NCBI RefSeq assembly: GCF_014648175.1
Contig: NZ_BMQP01000016.1
Location: 62,001-126,000 of the forward strand
Reading direction: 5' to 3'
DNA from: Planobispora rosea
Lineage (GTDB): Bacteria; Actinomycetota; Actinomycetes; Streptosporangiales; Streptosporangiaceae
Length of the DNA stretch: 64,000 nucleotides
Positions within the stretch are counted from its first letter, which is position 1. Each line of letters starts with the position of its first letter. A model generated the notes under the pieces. It was not told where the DNA came from, made no database searches, and saw only the letters and a list, made by a program, of their open reading frames with translations. A program made the translations under genes and the position numbers. Positions 35,622-44,920 of this stretch are shown here, in pieces.

Positions 35622-37280
35622 TCAGCCCCGGGACGCCGGGGCGCCCGGTGCGGCCTGCCGTACCTCGAAACGGCCGGTGACCTCGCGCAGCCGGTCGGCC
35701 GTGCTGGTGAGCTGCCGGATCGAGTCCGCGACGGCCCCGGTGGCCTCGGCCATGCGCTCGGTGGAGGCCATGTTGGCCTGGGCGAAGGAGCCCACCTCGT
35801 CCAGGGCGGTCCGCAGCGTGGCGGTGCCCTCGGCGATGCGCTCGAACGCCGCGCGGGCGTGCTCGTCGACGACCATGACGGCCTCGCCGCTGGTCTGCTG
35901 GATCTCGTTCACCACACCCGCGATGGACTGCGCCGCCTTGCTGCTCTCCTCGGCGAGCGTACGGACCTCCGCCGCGACCACCGCGAAGCCGGATCCGTGC
36001 ACGCCGGCCCGGGCCGCCTCGATCGAGGCGTTGAGGGCCAGCAGGTTGGTCTGTCCCGCGATGCGGGCGATGGTGTCGACGATGTCCCCGATCCGGGAGG
36101 ACTTCTGGTCGAGATCGCGCATCACCTGTGCCAGCTGCCGCACGGTGCCGATGCCGTCCTCGACCAGGCCGGAGGTCTGGTGGGCGGCCTGCTGCGCCTC
36201 GTCGACGAGGCCCGCCTGGCGCTCGGCGTTGCCGACCACCTCGCCCACGGCGGTGCGCACGCCGTCGGAGACGCCGGACAGCTCCTGGGAGGCCGCGTCG
36301 AGCGCGCCCGCCGAGTGGCGCACCTCCCCGATCGAGCCGTTGAGGTTGGCCACCATGGAGGTGAACGCCTGACCCAGCCGGTCCTCGGACGACTTCGGGG
36401 CGGCGTCGACGGCGAGGTCGCCCTCGGCCATCCGGCGGGAGACCTCGGCCATGTCGTTGAGATACCCCACCATGCGCTCGAACGCGGCGGCGACCTCGGC
36501 GATCTCGTCGTCCGCGGTCACCTCGACGCGCTGGTCGAGATCACCGCGCGCGATCCCGTCGGCGGCGACGGACAGGCGGCGCAGACCGGTGGAGATGCGC
36601 CGGTCCAGCACCCGGCGGACGGTCAGCGAGACGGCCACGGCGGCTGCCAGCAGCACACCCAGGGCGGTGAAACCGACGACGAGGTCGCGGCGTGTGTCGT
36701 CGCGGCTCTCGGCCGCGGACCGGGTGTCCAGCTCGCGCAGCGTCGCCACGCCCTCCTTGAGCTTGTCCCACTGCTCGTCACCGGCGCCGTCGTCGAACGT
36801 CTCGCGGGCCGCCGGGATGTCCCCCTTGTCGGCCAGCTCGACCAGCGGACGGGTCACGCTGACGTACTCGGACCAGGCGCCGTCGAAGGCGTCCAGGGTG
36901 GCGAGGTGCGCCTCGTCCAGCGGCAGCGCGCGGAGCTCGGCGATCAGGTCCTTCATCTCGGCGTCCTCTTCGGCCATCGCCTCGACCGTCGCGGCCCGCT
37001 CCTCGTCGCCGGGGGGCAGGGCGAGATACTCCCACTGCTCCTTGCGGTATTTGTTCATCAGCCCGTCGACCTCACCGGTGAGCCGCGCTCCCGGCATGCC
37101 GGCCTCGGTGATGCCGTTCACCGACGACGACGCCTGCCACAGGAACCAGGCGGAGGTGACCGCGGGGAGCAGCAACATGCCGATCACCACGGTGAAGCCG
37201 AAACGCAGCCCCTTGCTGATGGTCATCCGGCCCAGTGCCTCGCGCATCATGTTCATGCCCCTGCTCACGCCTCTGCTCAT
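35622..37280 (-). CDS. Methyl-accepting chemotaxis-type receptor
   Basis: About 552 residues. Order: a cytoplasmic N-terminus, membrane helix 1 (about 27-47), a four-helix-bundle extracellular sensor rich in Glu/Asp (to about 215), membrane helix 2, two HAMP domains ([27 protein letters not shown] and a second near [20 protein letters not shown]) and the signalling coiled coil with its hairpin tip [23 protein letters not shown]. No other che gene is nearby. The start is uncertain between ATGs at 37280 and 37256. It may serve motile spores or a non-flagellar signalling pathway. Confidence 0.88.
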   Translation of the reverse strand: MSRGVSRGMNMMREALGRMTISKGLRFGFTVVIGMLLLPAVTSAWFLWQASSSVNGITEAGMPGARLTGEVDGLMNKYRKEQWEYLALPPGDEERAATVEAMAEEDAEMKDLIAELRALPLDEAHLATLDAFDGAWSEYVSVTRPLVELADKGDIPAARETFDDGAGDEQWDKLKEGVATLRELDTRSAAESRDDTRRDLVVGFTALGVLLAAAVAVSLTVRRVLDRRISTGLRRLSVAADGIARGDLDQRVEVTADDEIAEVAAAFERMVGYLNDMAEVSRRMAEGDLAVDAAPKSSEDRLGQAFTSMVANLNGSIGEVRHSAGALDAASQELSGVSDGVRTAVGEVVGNAERQAGLVDEAQQAAHQTSGLVEDGIGTVRQLAQVMRDLDQKSSRIGDIVDTIARIAGQTNLLALNASIEAARAGVHGSGFAVVAAEVRTLAEESSKAAQSIAGVVNEIQQTSGEAVMVVDEHARAAFERIAEGTATLRTALDEVGSFAQANMASTERMAEATGAVADSIRQLTSTADRLREVTGRFEVRQAAPGAPASRG

Positions 37281-37483
37281 GTTCGGAGCATCGGCAGGCG
37301 AACGGTGAAGTTGAGCCTCCCGGGCCACTTCCTCGTCCTGGCTCCCCTCCGGCTCCCCTCCGGATCGGCCCCGGGGCGCGGTGATGCCGAGGACGGCGGC
37401 GTGAGCTTGTTCTGTCGGCGGCAACGACTAACGTTCTGAAGAAGTACGGAAGTACGGCATCCGCCAGCAGAAGGGGACACGAG

Positions 37484-38581
37484 GTGAAGTTCCGGGTTAA
37501 CCGTGATGTCCTGGCCGAGGCTGTGGCGTGGGCCGCGCGGGTGCTGCCCAGCCGGCCGGCCGTCCCGGTCCTGTCCGGCCTGCTCCTTGAGGCGGGTGAC
37601 GACCTCGTTCTGTCGGCCTTCGACTACGACGTCTCGGCCCGTGCGACGGTGGAGGCCGACGTGGCGGAGCCCGGCCGGGTGCTGATCCCGGGCCGGATCC
37701 TCGCGGAGATCACGCGCAGTCTGCCCGGAGAGCCGGTGGAGGTCGTCACCGGCGGGGCGGAGGCGGTGCTGACCTGCGGGAGCGCCGAGTTCGGCCTGCT
37801 GACCATGCCGGTGGAGGACTTCCCGATGCTGCCGGAGATGCCCCCCAGGATCGGGGCCGTCGGCGGCGGGGTCTTCGCGACCGCGGTCGGCCAGGTCGCC
37901 CCGGCGGCCAGCCGTGACGAGGCGCTGCCCATGCTGACCGCCGTCAGGATCGACGCCGCCGGTGAGAACATGACGATGGCCGCGACCGACCGCTACCGCA
38001 TCGCCGCCAGGGAGTTCGACTGGCGTCCCGAGCAGCCCGACGCCGCGGCGGCCGCCATGGTGCCCGCGCGCGTTCTCGTCGAGGTGGCCCGGTCGCTGCG
38101 CGGAGGCGAGGTGGCGGTGGCTCTGGGCGAGGGCATCGCCGGGTTCGAGAGCGTGGGCCGGAGCACCACGGTCCGCCTGCTGGACGAGCAGTTCATCGAC
38201 TATCGCTCGCGGCTGACCGACGACTGGTCCATCCGGGCCGATCTGCCGGTGGCCCCGTTCGTCGAGGCGATCAAGCGGGTGGCGCTGGTCGCCGGGAGCA
38301 ACACGGCGATCAGCTTGTCGTTCACCCGGGGACAGGTGGTCGTCCAGGCGGGGGGCGGCGACTTCGGCCGGGGCACCGAGGCGGTGGACGCCGAGCTGTC
38401 CGGCGATGACATCCGCATCGCCTTCCAGTCCCAGTTCCTGCTGGACGGCCTGTCCGGGGTCCACACCGAGCTGGTCCGGATCAACATGGAGTCCCCGACC
38501 CGTCCCGCGCTCATCGCCGAGGTCCCCGGGGACGCCGAGCCCGCCTTCCGCTACCTGGTCATGTCACTGCGCCACACCTGA
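37484..38581 (+). CDS. DNA polymerase III beta subunit (second, DnaN-like clamp)
   Basis: 365 residues with the three clamp domains in order. It begins VKFRVNRDVLAEAVAWAARVLPSRPAVPVLSGLLLEA and keeps ATDRYRIAAREFDW and EFIDYRSRL-like core strands. The end reads YLVMSLRHT, where housekeeping clamps end YLLMPVRL, so the peptide-binding pocket may differ. It is not next to dnaA or recF, so it is a paralogue of the main dnaN, as known in several actinomycetes. It would form a ring around DNA as a dimer. The start is GTG after AGAAGGGG. Divergent from the receptor gene. Confidence 0.85.
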   Translation: MKFRVNRDVLAEAVAWAARVLPSRPAVPVLSGLLLEAGDDLVLSAFDYDVSARATVEADVAEPGRVLIPGRILAEITRSLPGEPVEVVTGGAEAVLTCGSAEFGLLTMPVEDFPMLPEMPPRIGAVGGGVFATAVGQVAPAASRDEALPMLTAVRIDAAGENMTMAATDRYRIAAREFDWRPEQPDAAAAAMVPARVLVEVARSLRGGEVAVALGEGIAGFESVGRSTTVRLLDEQFIDYRSRLTDDWSIRADLPVAPFVEAIKRVALVAGSNTAISLSFTRGQVVVQAGGGDFGRGTEAVDAELSGDDIRIAFQSQFLLDGLSGVHTELVRINMESPTRPALIAEVPGDAEPAFRYLVMSLRHT

Positions 38582-38629
38582 CGGGCGGGGGTCCGAACGG
38601 CGGCCGGGACGACAGGTCCCGGCCGTCCG

Positions 38630-39319
38630 TCAGGAGGAGATCTCCTGCGCCTCGGTCAGCGAGATGAGGATGTGCTCCATGCAGGCGTGGCCGGCCCGCT
38701 CGGCCGCGGTCGCGTCACCGGCGGCGATGGCCCGGGCGATCGCGTCGTGGGGGATGTAGCTGCTGTTGAGCGAGGTGCCGGCGGCGGTGATGCTGGCCCG
38801 CAGCGCGGCGGAGAAGTCCTCGTAGAGGTCGATCAGGACACGGTTGTGGGTGGCCCGGACGACCGCGATGTGGAAGGCCAGGTCGGCCTCGACGAACGTG
38901 TTGGGCTCGCCGAGCTCCCACGCCCTCTCCCGCTCGGCCAGGGCGGCCTCGATGGCGGTGATGTCCTCGTTGGTGCGCCGGGTGGCGGCCAGCCGTGCGG
39001 CCTCCACCTCCAGTGCCCGCCGTACCTCCAGGATCTCCAGCTGCTCGGCGGCACGCAGCCGCCGCAGCATGGCCCCGGACAGCTCGCTCGTGGCCCGCAC
39101 GTAGGTGCCGTCACCTTGGCGGCATTCCAGCAAGCCCGCGTGGGTGAGCGCCCGTACGGCCTCGCGGACGGTGTTGCGTCCGACCCCCAGCTGCTCGGCG
39201 AGCACGGTCTCGGTGGGGATCTTCGCGTTCATCTGCCAGGAGTTCGACGTGATCTGCTCTTTGAGCTGATCAATCACCTGGTCGACGAGGGACGCTCGCT
39301 GCGCCGTACGCAGACTCAC
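38630..39319 (-). CDS. FadR/GntR-family transcriptional regulator
   Basis: 229 residues. The winged helix is at about 8-75: RASLVDQVIDQLKEQI, then IPTETVLAEQLGVGRNTVREAVRALTHAGLLE. The C-terminal FCD domain is all helical with the metal-binding Asp and His residues (ADLAFHIAVVRATHN, AIARAIAAGDATAAERAGHACMEHI). FCD regulators sense small acids. GTG 39319 follows AGAGGAGG at six bases and is preferred to the start eight codons upstream. A palindrome lies 32 bases before it. No metabolic target gene is adjacent. Confidence 0.9.
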   Translation of the reverse strand: MSLRTAQRASLVDQVIDQLKEQITSNSWQMNAKIPTETVLAEQLGVGRNTVREAVRALTHAGLLECRQGDGTYVRATSELSGAMLRRLRAAEQLEILEVRRALEVEAARLAATRRTNEDITAIEAALAERERAWELGEPNTFVEADLAFHIAVVRATHNRVLIDLYEDFSAALRASITAAGTSLNSSYIPHDAIARAIAAGDATAAERAGHACMEHILISLTEAQEISS

Positions 39320-39350
39320 AGTCCGCCTCCTCTGGGGAACCAATCATCCT

Positions 39351-39366
39351 ATGAGTCAATGACTGA
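39351..39366. promoter_or_regulatory. Palindrome before the FadR-type regulator
   Basis: ATGAGTCA-A-TGACTGAT, with a perfect AGTCA-A-TGACT core and one mismatch further out, 32 bases before the start codon. A likely autoregulatory site. Confidence 0.45.
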
Positions 39367-39427
39367 TAGACCCTAATTATTCCAGAGGCATAAAACCAAA
39401 TCTGGGACGCCAGCGGCAAGGAACGTC

Positions 39428-40780
39428 TTACCGGACCAGGGCCGAATCAACGATCATGCCTACCAGCGCGCCGCGGACACCGACCGCCTCCAACGCCTTA
39501 CGATACGCGCTCGTCTGCTCTCCTCGCACACCCGCGTGACCGTAGAGGTCACCGAGCCGGCGCCAGGCCTGCGCGGATTCGCGCGCGAGGGTGCCGTCGG
39601 CGGACGCGCCGACGAGGGACTCCCGGGCGTCGTCGAGAACGGAGACGGGCCTCTCCCCGCGCGCGAGCGCGACCTCCGCCAGCACCAGCCGTGCGGTGGC
39701 GGCGACGATGCTGGAACGGTCCGAGACCGGGGTGAGAACGGAACCGGCCAGGCGGTCGGCACCTTCCAGGTCGCCACGGCGCAGGCTCAGCCGGGCGAGG
39801 ACCACCAGGCTCCTGGCGTGGTCGTGGACGTGGCGCGGGAACGATGCAAAGACCTCGCTCGCGGCGGTGGCGAGCGCCTGGGACTCTTCGAGCGACTCCT
39901 CCTCGGAGGTCGCCATCAGGTGCGCCCATTCCATCGCGATCCGGGCGAACTTGACCGACATCCGGCTGGGGCGGCCGGTCGCGATCGCCTCGTCGGCGAG
40001 GTGGACGGCCAGCGCCGAGTCCTCGCTGTCGGCGGCGGTGACGCTCGCCTGCCAGAGAGCGTGGACCTCGTCGTCCCGGCCGGTCGCGGCCGGCACGCCG
40101 TTGGCCAGGATGACCTTGTGGACGTATGCCATGGCCGGGGAGCGCAGATCGCCCGGGGTGACGGTCTCCAGCAGGCACAGAGCCAGATCCGCGGCGAGCT
40201 CACCCTGGACGAGGGAGAGCCGGACGGCCTGGGCCAGGGCGGCGGTCGCCAGATCACGGGCGCGCAGGCTGTCGCCGCCGCGGCGGTAGCACCGGCTGAG
40301 AGCGACCGTCAGCGGCAGGATCGCCAGGCGCTCCGGGTGGGCCGCGGCCTCGCGGCGCAGCCTCTCGAACGCCTCCACCGCGAGGGCGATCAGGCCCTGG
40401 GACTCCAGGGCGTGGGCCCTGCCGAACCGCGCGTGGGCGGCCAGCATGGCGTTCTCCTCGCCGGTGACCTTGACGATCTCGCCGAAGCGGTCGGCCGCCA
40501 CGGCCGGATCGCCGTGGTGCAGCTCCAGCTCCGCGTGGCGCAGGCCGAGCTCCGTGTCGATGCGCTGGCGCGGCTCGATGCCGTGCAGCAGGAACTCGGT
40601 GGTGCATCCCAGCCGCTCGGCGAGCAGCCGGGCGACCACAGGCGTGGGCGTGCGCTTGCCCGACTCGATGAGGGAGACGTAGCTGTCGGAAAGGTCCGGC
40701 CCGGCCAGCTGCGCCTGAGACATGCGCCTGCTCAGCCGCAACCCGCGGACACGGTCACCGATGGTTCCCTGACTCGGCAT
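39428..40780 (-). CDS. XRE-family regulator with TPR domain
   Basis: 450 residues. The N-terminal HTH is IGDRVRGLRLSRRMSQAQLAGPDLSDSYVSLIESGKRTPTPVVARLLAERLG (first 60 residues). The remaining 380 are alpha-helical repeats of the tetratricopeptide type (for example DPAVAADRFGEIVKVTGEENAMLAAHARFGRAHALESQG). Proteins of this design bind DNA with the HTH and a peptide or protein with the TPR coil; many actinomycetes have several for development or secondary metabolism. It stands alone, with 150 bases of non-coding DNA upstream. Confidence 0.87.
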   Translation of the reverse strand: MPSQGTIGDRVRGLRLSRRMSQAQLAGPDLSDSYVSLIESGKRTPTPVVARLLAERLGCTTEFLLHGIEPRQRIDTELGLRHAELELHHGDPAVAADRFGEIVKVTGEENAMLAAHARFGRAHALESQGLIALAVEAFERLRREAAAHPERLAILPLTVALSRCYRRGGDSLRARDLATAALAQAVRLSLVQGELAADLALCLLETVTPGDLRSPAMAYVHKVILANGVPAATGRDDEVHALWQASVTAADSEDSALAVHLADEAIATGRPSRMSVKFARIAMEWAHLMATSEEESLEESQALATAASEVFASFPRHVHDHARSLVVLARLSLRRGDLEGADRLAGSVLTPVSDRSSIVAATARLVLAEVALARGERPVSVLDDARESLVGASADGTLARESAQAWRRLGDLYGHAGVRGEQTSAYRKALEAVGVRGALVGMIVDSALVR

Positions 40781-40934
40781 CTGATCTCTCAGGGCGGGGG
40801 ATGGTCAATGTTTCCGCCATGATTGCATGAAGAAGTCGAATAAGGTAACCCCCCGGAACAATCATCGGCCGCACCCTTCCCTGCCGCTCCGCCATAGCGG
40901 GCGCCATGGCAGAGGTCATGGCAGGCGGATGGGA

Positions 40935-41465
40935 TTAATCATCCGAGTCGTTTGCGTTGGGGAATAGCATCTGGCAGACCTCGAGGTAGAGGGTCTCCGG
41001 ATACGGGATGTATGTGACGGTCGACAACGCCTGGTCCTGACCCGCCGACTCCAGGATGAACTCCCCGTATCCCAGCATCCGGCCGAGAAGAGAGCGCTGG
41101 AAGCTCATGTCGGTCACCTTTGTGAGCGGCATCATCGCGACCTTGCGCGTGATGAGGCCCGTGGTGAGCAGCATGCGCTTGGAAGTTACTACGAAGTAGT
41201 CAACGGACCATTCCGCGACCTTCCACACAAAGCGGATCAGCAGCAGGAGCCAGGCCCACCAGACGACGACAAGACCGCCGCCGGCGCCCTGGCTGCTGAG
41301 CCATGTGCTGAGCAGTCCGGCGATGATGAGACCGCCGAAGACCTCCGCGACGGGACGGAGCAGTACGGCCGGGTGACGCCGCACCATGATGACCTGGTGT
41401 TCGTGGGGGAGGAGGTAGCGGTTGACCGACGATGGGGCGGAATCCCCATGGGTCACGAGTCTCAT
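40935..41465 (-). CDS. PH domain-containing (YdbS-like) membrane protein
   Basis: 176 residues. The N-terminal part is polar and ends in RYLLPHEHQVIMVRRHP, followed by two membrane helices (VFGGLIIAGLLSTWL and VVWWAWLLLLIRFVW). The bacterial PH domain is VDYFVVTSKRMLLTTGLITRKVAMMPLTKVTDMSFQRSLLGRMLGYGEFILESAGQ in shape, a fold typical of the YdbS/YdbT family. The end is acidic. Its ATG overlaps the stop of the 52-residue gene. Function unknown. Confidence 0.85.
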   Translation of the reverse strand: MRLVTHGDSAPSSVNRYLLPHEHQVIMVRRHPAVLLRPVAEVFGGLIIAGLLSTWLSSQGAGGGLVVVWWAWLLLLIRFVWKVAEWSVDYFVVTSKRMLLTTGLITRKVAMMPLTKVTDMSFQRSLLGRMLGYGEFILESAGQDQALSTVTYIPYPETLYLEVCQMLFPNANDSDD

Positions 41466-41620
41466 GACAGATGGGACACGAACTGGGCCAGAGAGTCGGC
41501 CGCGTCGAACACCGAGTCGAGGGCGCCCCTTACCGCGCCTGCCGCGTCATCCGGCCGTTTCAGCAGGAAGAATGCGGCGAAGGCGATGGCGCCGTACTTC
41601 AGAACCTTCTTGACCTGCAC
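41462..41620 (-). CDS. Small conserved membrane-associated protein, 52 residues
   Basis: GTG 41620 is chosen because GGAGG lies five bases upstream; an ATG at 41665 has none. The protein is VQVKKVLKYG, one hydrophobic stretch (AIAFAAFFLL), a KRPDDAAG turn and an amphipathic helix. It resembles small actinobacterial proteins of unknown function. It overlaps the PH-domain gene by four bases, so the two are translated together and may act together. Confidence 0.65.
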   Translation of the reverse strand: MQVKKVLKYGAIAFAAFFLLKRPDDAAGAVRGALDSVFDAADSLAQFVSHLS

Positions 41621-41751
41621 TGCGGCCTCCAGCCACCACTCACCCACTGCACCCGACGTATACATTACCCACGCCCCTCGCGGGGTAAAGCGCATCGGCC
41701 CATCAGGTCTGGTACCGGTCGGAAGACCTGGGAGGACCGGTGGTGCGGGGG

Positions 41752-41982
41752 TTACTCGCGACCGCTCGCGACCAGCGCGAGCACCTGAAGATGTTTGCGG
41801 GCGATCCGCTCGACCAGCCCGGGATGGGCGTATCCGGTGATCTCCAGAGCACCGTAGTGCGCCGCGTCGATGCAGCGGGTCACGGTGGCGGCCGGATGGA
41901 TCGCGGAGAACTCCTCCCGCAGGGTGGCGCTGACCTCCGCGTACGGATCCGGATCCGGGGCCGGGATGTTTCGCTCGCTCAC
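41752..41982 (-). CDS. Three-helix bundle dimerization domain protein
   Basis: 76 residues from a GTG with GGGAGA just upstream. Helices YAEVSATLREEFSAIHPAA, TVTRCIDAAHYGALEI and HPGLVERIARKHLQVLAL match small actinobacterial proteins annotated as having a three-helix bundle dimerization domain. Function unknown. The protein lies alone, about 130 bases downstream of the upp-side gap and upstream of the 52-residue gene. Confidence 0.62.
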   Translation of the reverse strand: MSERNIPAPDPDPYAEVSATLREEFSAIHPAATVTRCIDAAHYGALEITGYAHPGLVERIARKHLQVLALVASGRE

Positions 41983-42262
41983 TGTTCTCCCTGAGATGCG
42001 TCCACGACCATCGGGATCGAGGGCGCGGAAGAGATGCTTCGGCACTCTTCGTACCCATGTAACAGCAGATTGTAACGATGGATCGGGGCGAATGGCCGTC
42101 CGACCGGCGGGACGAATCGGACGGGCCACTGCGTAAGTGATTGATTCGGGGCAGCCCGGCGGTGCCGGAGAGTGACCGATGAACCGGGCGGCTCAGGAAG
42201 GCCGGGAACGCCGGGGGCGAGGAGGCGGGGAGGTGCGGGAGCGGGGAGCCGGAAGGTCCGGA

Positions 42263-42901
42263 TCAGGCGACGCCGTAGAGGCGGTCTCCGGCGTCTCCCA
42301 GGCCGGGGACGATGTAGCCGTGCTCGTTGAGCCGCTCGTCGAGGGCGGCGGTCACCAGGCGGATCGGCTTGCCGCTCCCGGCGAACGTCTGGTCCAGATG
42401 GGCGATGCCCTCGGGTGCGGCCAGCAGGCACAGGGCGGTCACGTCGTCGGCACCGCGCTCGAAGAGGAACTCGATCGCCGCGGCCAGCGTGCCGCCGGTG
42501 GCCAGCATCGGGTCGACCACGTAGACCTGGCGCCCGGACAGGTCGTCGGGGAGCCGGGTGGCGTAGGTCTCGGCCATGAGGGTCGACTCGTTGCGGATCA
42601 TCCCGAGGAAGCCCACCTCGGCGGTCGGCAGCAGCCGGGTCATCCCGTCCAGCATGCCGAGACCGGCGCGGAGGATCGGCACCACCAGGGGGTGAGGGTG
42701 CGCCAGCCGTACGCCCCGGGCCGGGGCGACGGGGGTCTGCACCGTCACCTCGCTCACCCGGACCTGCCGGGTCGCCTCGTAGGCGAGCAGCGTCACGAGC
42801 TCGTCGGCCAGCCGCCGGAAGGTCGGCGAGTCGGTGTTCGCGTCCCGTAGGACGGTCAGCTTGTGTGCCACGAGCGGGTGGTCAACGACCAGGGTCTCCA
42901 T
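42263..42901 (-). CDS. upp: Uracil phosphoribosyltransferase
   Basis: 212 residues. Salvage enzyme converting uracil and PRPP to UMP in the cytoplasm. [36 protein letters not shown], the PRPP loop [19 protein letters not shown] and the C-terminal uracil site [15 protein letters not shown] are all diagnostic. Length is normal. It is divergent from the TadA-associated genes. Confidence 0.96.
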   Translation of the reverse strand: METLVVDHPLVAHKLTVLRDANTDSPTFRRLADELVTLLAYEATRQVRVSEVTVQTPVAPARGVRLAHPHPLVVPILRAGLGMLDGMTRLLPTAEVGFLGMIRNESTLMAETYATRLPDDLSGRQVYVVDPMLATGGTLAAAIEFLFERGADDVTALCLLAAPEGIAHLDQTFAGSGKPIRLVTAALDERLNEHGYIVPGLGDAGDRLYGVA

Positions 42902-43060
42902 GGGGATAAACGGTATCCTCCATGGCCGCTGAGGGGATAACGGACTACATGTGACACGCCCACGGGGGAGATCTGATCACAATTTGGACGGACGGCGTAC
43001 GGCCGCAGCCCGGTTCTGGAAGCATTGGCCTCCGTACCAGGCCGCTCGGTGGGGATGACG

Positions 43061-43570
43061 ATGACTGACGAAGATGTGCTCGACTTCGCCATCGTGGTCT
43101 ATCGCGAGGATGACCGCTGGGAAGCGGAGATGCTTCCCGTGGCGCTCACCTCCGATCTCCACGGGCTGATCCACGCCCTGCGCCAGCAGCCGAGCATGAG
43201 CGGCACGATTGGCCTGGTCGCTGTGGGGGATGAGTTCTTCGTGGCGCTACGGGTGTTCGGTGAACGTGTCGAGGTCTTCCTCTCCGACATCGCCGCGTCG
43301 TGGGACTTCCCCCTCGCGCGGCAGGTGCTGGAATACCTCGACGTCCCGGTGCCCGACGAGGAAGAGCTCGAGGCGATCCTCCAGGACGAGGAGACGGCGC
43401 TCCCCGCGGGAGACCTGTCGATCTTCACCGACCTGGGGCTCGACGAGATGGAGCTCGGTGTCCTCTCCGGGGACATCGACCTGCTTCCCGAGGACGTGCT
43501 GTCCAGCATCGCCGCCCGGCTGGGATTCTCCGAGCCGTTCGAGCGCGCCATCGACTCCGTGTTCGGCTGA
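43061..43570 (+). CDS. TadA-associated protein, first copy
   Basis: 169 residues, acidic. An actinobacterial family found next to the tRNA adenosine deaminase gene and named for it. Visible: FAIVVYREDDRWEAEMLP at the start, a central beta-rich part (GLVAVGDEFFVALRVFGERVEVFLSDIAAS), then DLSIFTDLGLDEMELGVLSGDIDLLPEDVLSSIAARLGF at the end. The start is uncertain (ATG 43055 or 43061). It is followed 16 bases later by a paralogue and then tadA. No enzyme motif is seen; a role with TadA is inferred only from context. Confidence 0.8.
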   Translation: MTDEDVLDFAIVVYREDDRWEAEMLPVALTSDLHGLIHALRQQPSMSGTIGLVAVGDEFFVALRVFGERVEVFLSDIAASWDFPLARQVLEYLDVPVPDEEELEAILQDEETALPAGDLSIFTDLGLDEMELGVLSGDIDLLPEDVLSSIAARLGFSEPFERAIDSVFG

Positions 43571-43586
43571 CCTCAGGAGATCGGCC

Positions 43587-44078
43587 ATGCCCTCCAGACC
43601 ATCCGGCAGCAGCATCTTCTCGGCGGCCTTCGTCCGCACCCCGAAAGGCTGGAACGGCGCCGAGGCCGACCTCACCGAAGCCGAGATCGTCGACGACCTC
43701 GGCGACACGGTCCAGGAGAACCTCGGGCTCACCGGGGACGAGCTGGCGCTGCTCTGCGTCGAGGTGGAGGACGAGTGGTTCGCGCTCGTCCGCTACGAAG
43801 GCGACGCGGAGCCCCGGGCCTTCCTGTCCGACGCCCAGGCCGCGCTCACCGACGACCTCGGCGCGCTCTTCGGAGAGCTGGCCGGGGTGGCGCCGGGCAG
43901 CGACGCGCCCGAGCTGGGCGTACGGCCCGCGGGCGACTTCGAGCTCCTGAGCGACCTGGGACTGAGCCCCGAGGAGCTGATCGAGCTCAGCATGGAGGAG
44001 GGCGCGCTCCCCGCGGACACCCTCTCGGTGGTCGCCGAGCGGCTGGGCTTCGCCGACGAACTCGACCGGCTCCGCTGA
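43587..44078 (+). CDS. TadA-associated protein, second copy
   Basis: 163 residues from an ATG with AGGAGA six bases before it. It parallels the previous protein: SIFSAAFVRTPKGWNGAEADL, ALLCVEVEDEWFALVRYEGDAEPRAFLSDAQAA and the end FELLSDLGLSPEELIELSMEEGALPADTLSVVAERLGF. The two share the same order of blocks and the same ending, so they arose by duplication, though identity is low. Both are acidic. It lies 50 bases before tadA. Confidence 0.75.
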   Translation: MPSRPSGSSIFSAAFVRTPKGWNGAEADLTEAEIVDDLGDTVQENLGLTGDELALLCVEVEDEWFALVRYEGDAEPRAFLSDAQAALTDDLGALFGELAGVAPGSDAPELGVRPAGDFELLSDLGLSPEELIELSMEEGALPADTLSVVAERLGFADELDRLR

Positions 44079-44128
44079 CGGACCGTGCCTGACGGGCCGC
44101 CTCCGGTCACACCCGATGACCAAATCCG

Positions 44129-44656
44129 ATGACCACGTCTGACGGACCGCCTTTGACGGATCACGTTTCCCTCCCCGCTTCCGCCGCGGCGGATCCCGGC
44201 TACGTCGCCGCGATGCGGCTCGCCCTGGCGCAGGCCGTACGGGCCGGGGAGCGCGGTGAGGTGCCGGTCGGCGCGGTCGTCCTCGGGCCCGGAGGCGAGG
44301 TCCTGGCGCGGGCGGGCAACGACCGCGAGTCCCTGCGCGACCCCACCGCGCACGCCGAGGTGCTGGCCCTGCGCGAGGCGGCACGGGGACGCGGGGAATG
44401 GCGGCTGGGCGGCTGCACGCTGGTGGTCACCCTGGAACCCTGCACGATGTGCGCGGGGGCGGCCGTGCTGGCCCGGGTCGACCGGGTCGTCTACGGCGCC
44501 GTGGACGCCAAGGGCGGCGCGGCGGGCTCGCTCTGGGACGTGATCAGGGACCGCCGGCTCAACCACCGCCCGGAGGTCGTCATGGGCGTGCTGGCCGACG
44601 AGTGCGCCGGGGTCCTCACCGCGTTCTTCGCCGCCCGCCGGTTGAGCGAGCAATAG
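44129..44656 (+). CDS. tadA: tRNA adenosine(34) deaminase
   Basis: 175 residues. It converts adenosine to inosine at the wobble position of tRNA-Arg(ACG). The zinc site is H75-A-E77 (the glutamate is the proton shuttle) and C105/C108 in PCTMC. VPVGAVVLGPGGEVLARAGNDRE and YGAVDAKGGAAGSLWDV are family blocks. The first 20 residues are an extension before the domain. The tRNA-Ser gene starts 24 bases downstream on the same strand. Confidence 0.95.
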   Translation: MTTSDGPPLTDHVSLPASAAADPGYVAAMRLALAQAVRAGERGEVPVGAVVLGPGGEVLARAGNDRESLRDPTAHAEVLALREAARGRGEWRLGGCTLVVTLEPCTMCAGAAVLARVDRVVYGAVDAKGGAAGSLWDVIRDRRLNHRPEVVMGVLADECAGVLTAFFAARRLSEQ

Positions 44657-44680
44657 CGGTTATCCGGTAAGCTGCTCGGC

Positions 44681-44767
44681 GGTGGTGTCGCCTAGTGGCC
44701 GAGGGCGCACGCCTCGAAAGCGTGTGATGGGGCAACTCATCCGTGGGTTCAAATCCCACCACCACCG
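44681..44767 (+). tRNA. tRNA-Ser(CGA)
   Basis: 87 bases. The acceptor arms GGTGGTG/CACCACC pair fully, the D arm is GCC...GGC, the anticodon stem CACGC/GCGTG encloses CTCGAAA (anticodon CGA), a long variable arm follows as in class II tRNAs, and the T arm is GTGGG-TTCAAAT-CCCAC. The discriminator is G73 as in serine tRNAs. CCA is not encoded. The 3' end is the attachment site of the relic element that follows. Confidence 0.93.
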
Positions 44768-44769
44768 CC
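44743..44769 (+). repeat. attL of the relic element (tRNA 3' end)
   Basis: T-arm to acceptor end of tRNA-Ser(CGA). It is repeated at 48654-48680 with one changed base in the T loop (TTCAAAT against TTCACAT). Confidence 0.85.
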
Positions 44770-44777
44770 GCTGAAAA

Positions 44778-44811
44778 GGGCCTCTGACCTGTGTGATCAG
44801 GTTGGAGGCCC
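44778..44811 (+). terminator. Terminator-like hairpin after tRNA-Ser
   Basis: GGGCCTCTGACCTG and CAGGTTGGAGGCCC pair with a two-base internal mismatch around TGTGAT. It closely resembles the hairpin after attR (48689-48722), so it is either the element's mimic or a duplicated copy. Confidence 0.6.
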
Positions 44812-44920
44812 TTCGCGTATCAAGATCATGGGGGAACCATGGGGGAACGGCCCCGTTCCCGATCTTGAAAAGCGGTCCCCGGTGGCGGTGGTGCTCACCT
44901 TCCGAACCGGGAAGGCAGAC

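Noticed and set aside
37484..38581. Main dnaN marking the origin
   Set aside because: No dnaA or recF beside it and an altered C-terminal motif.
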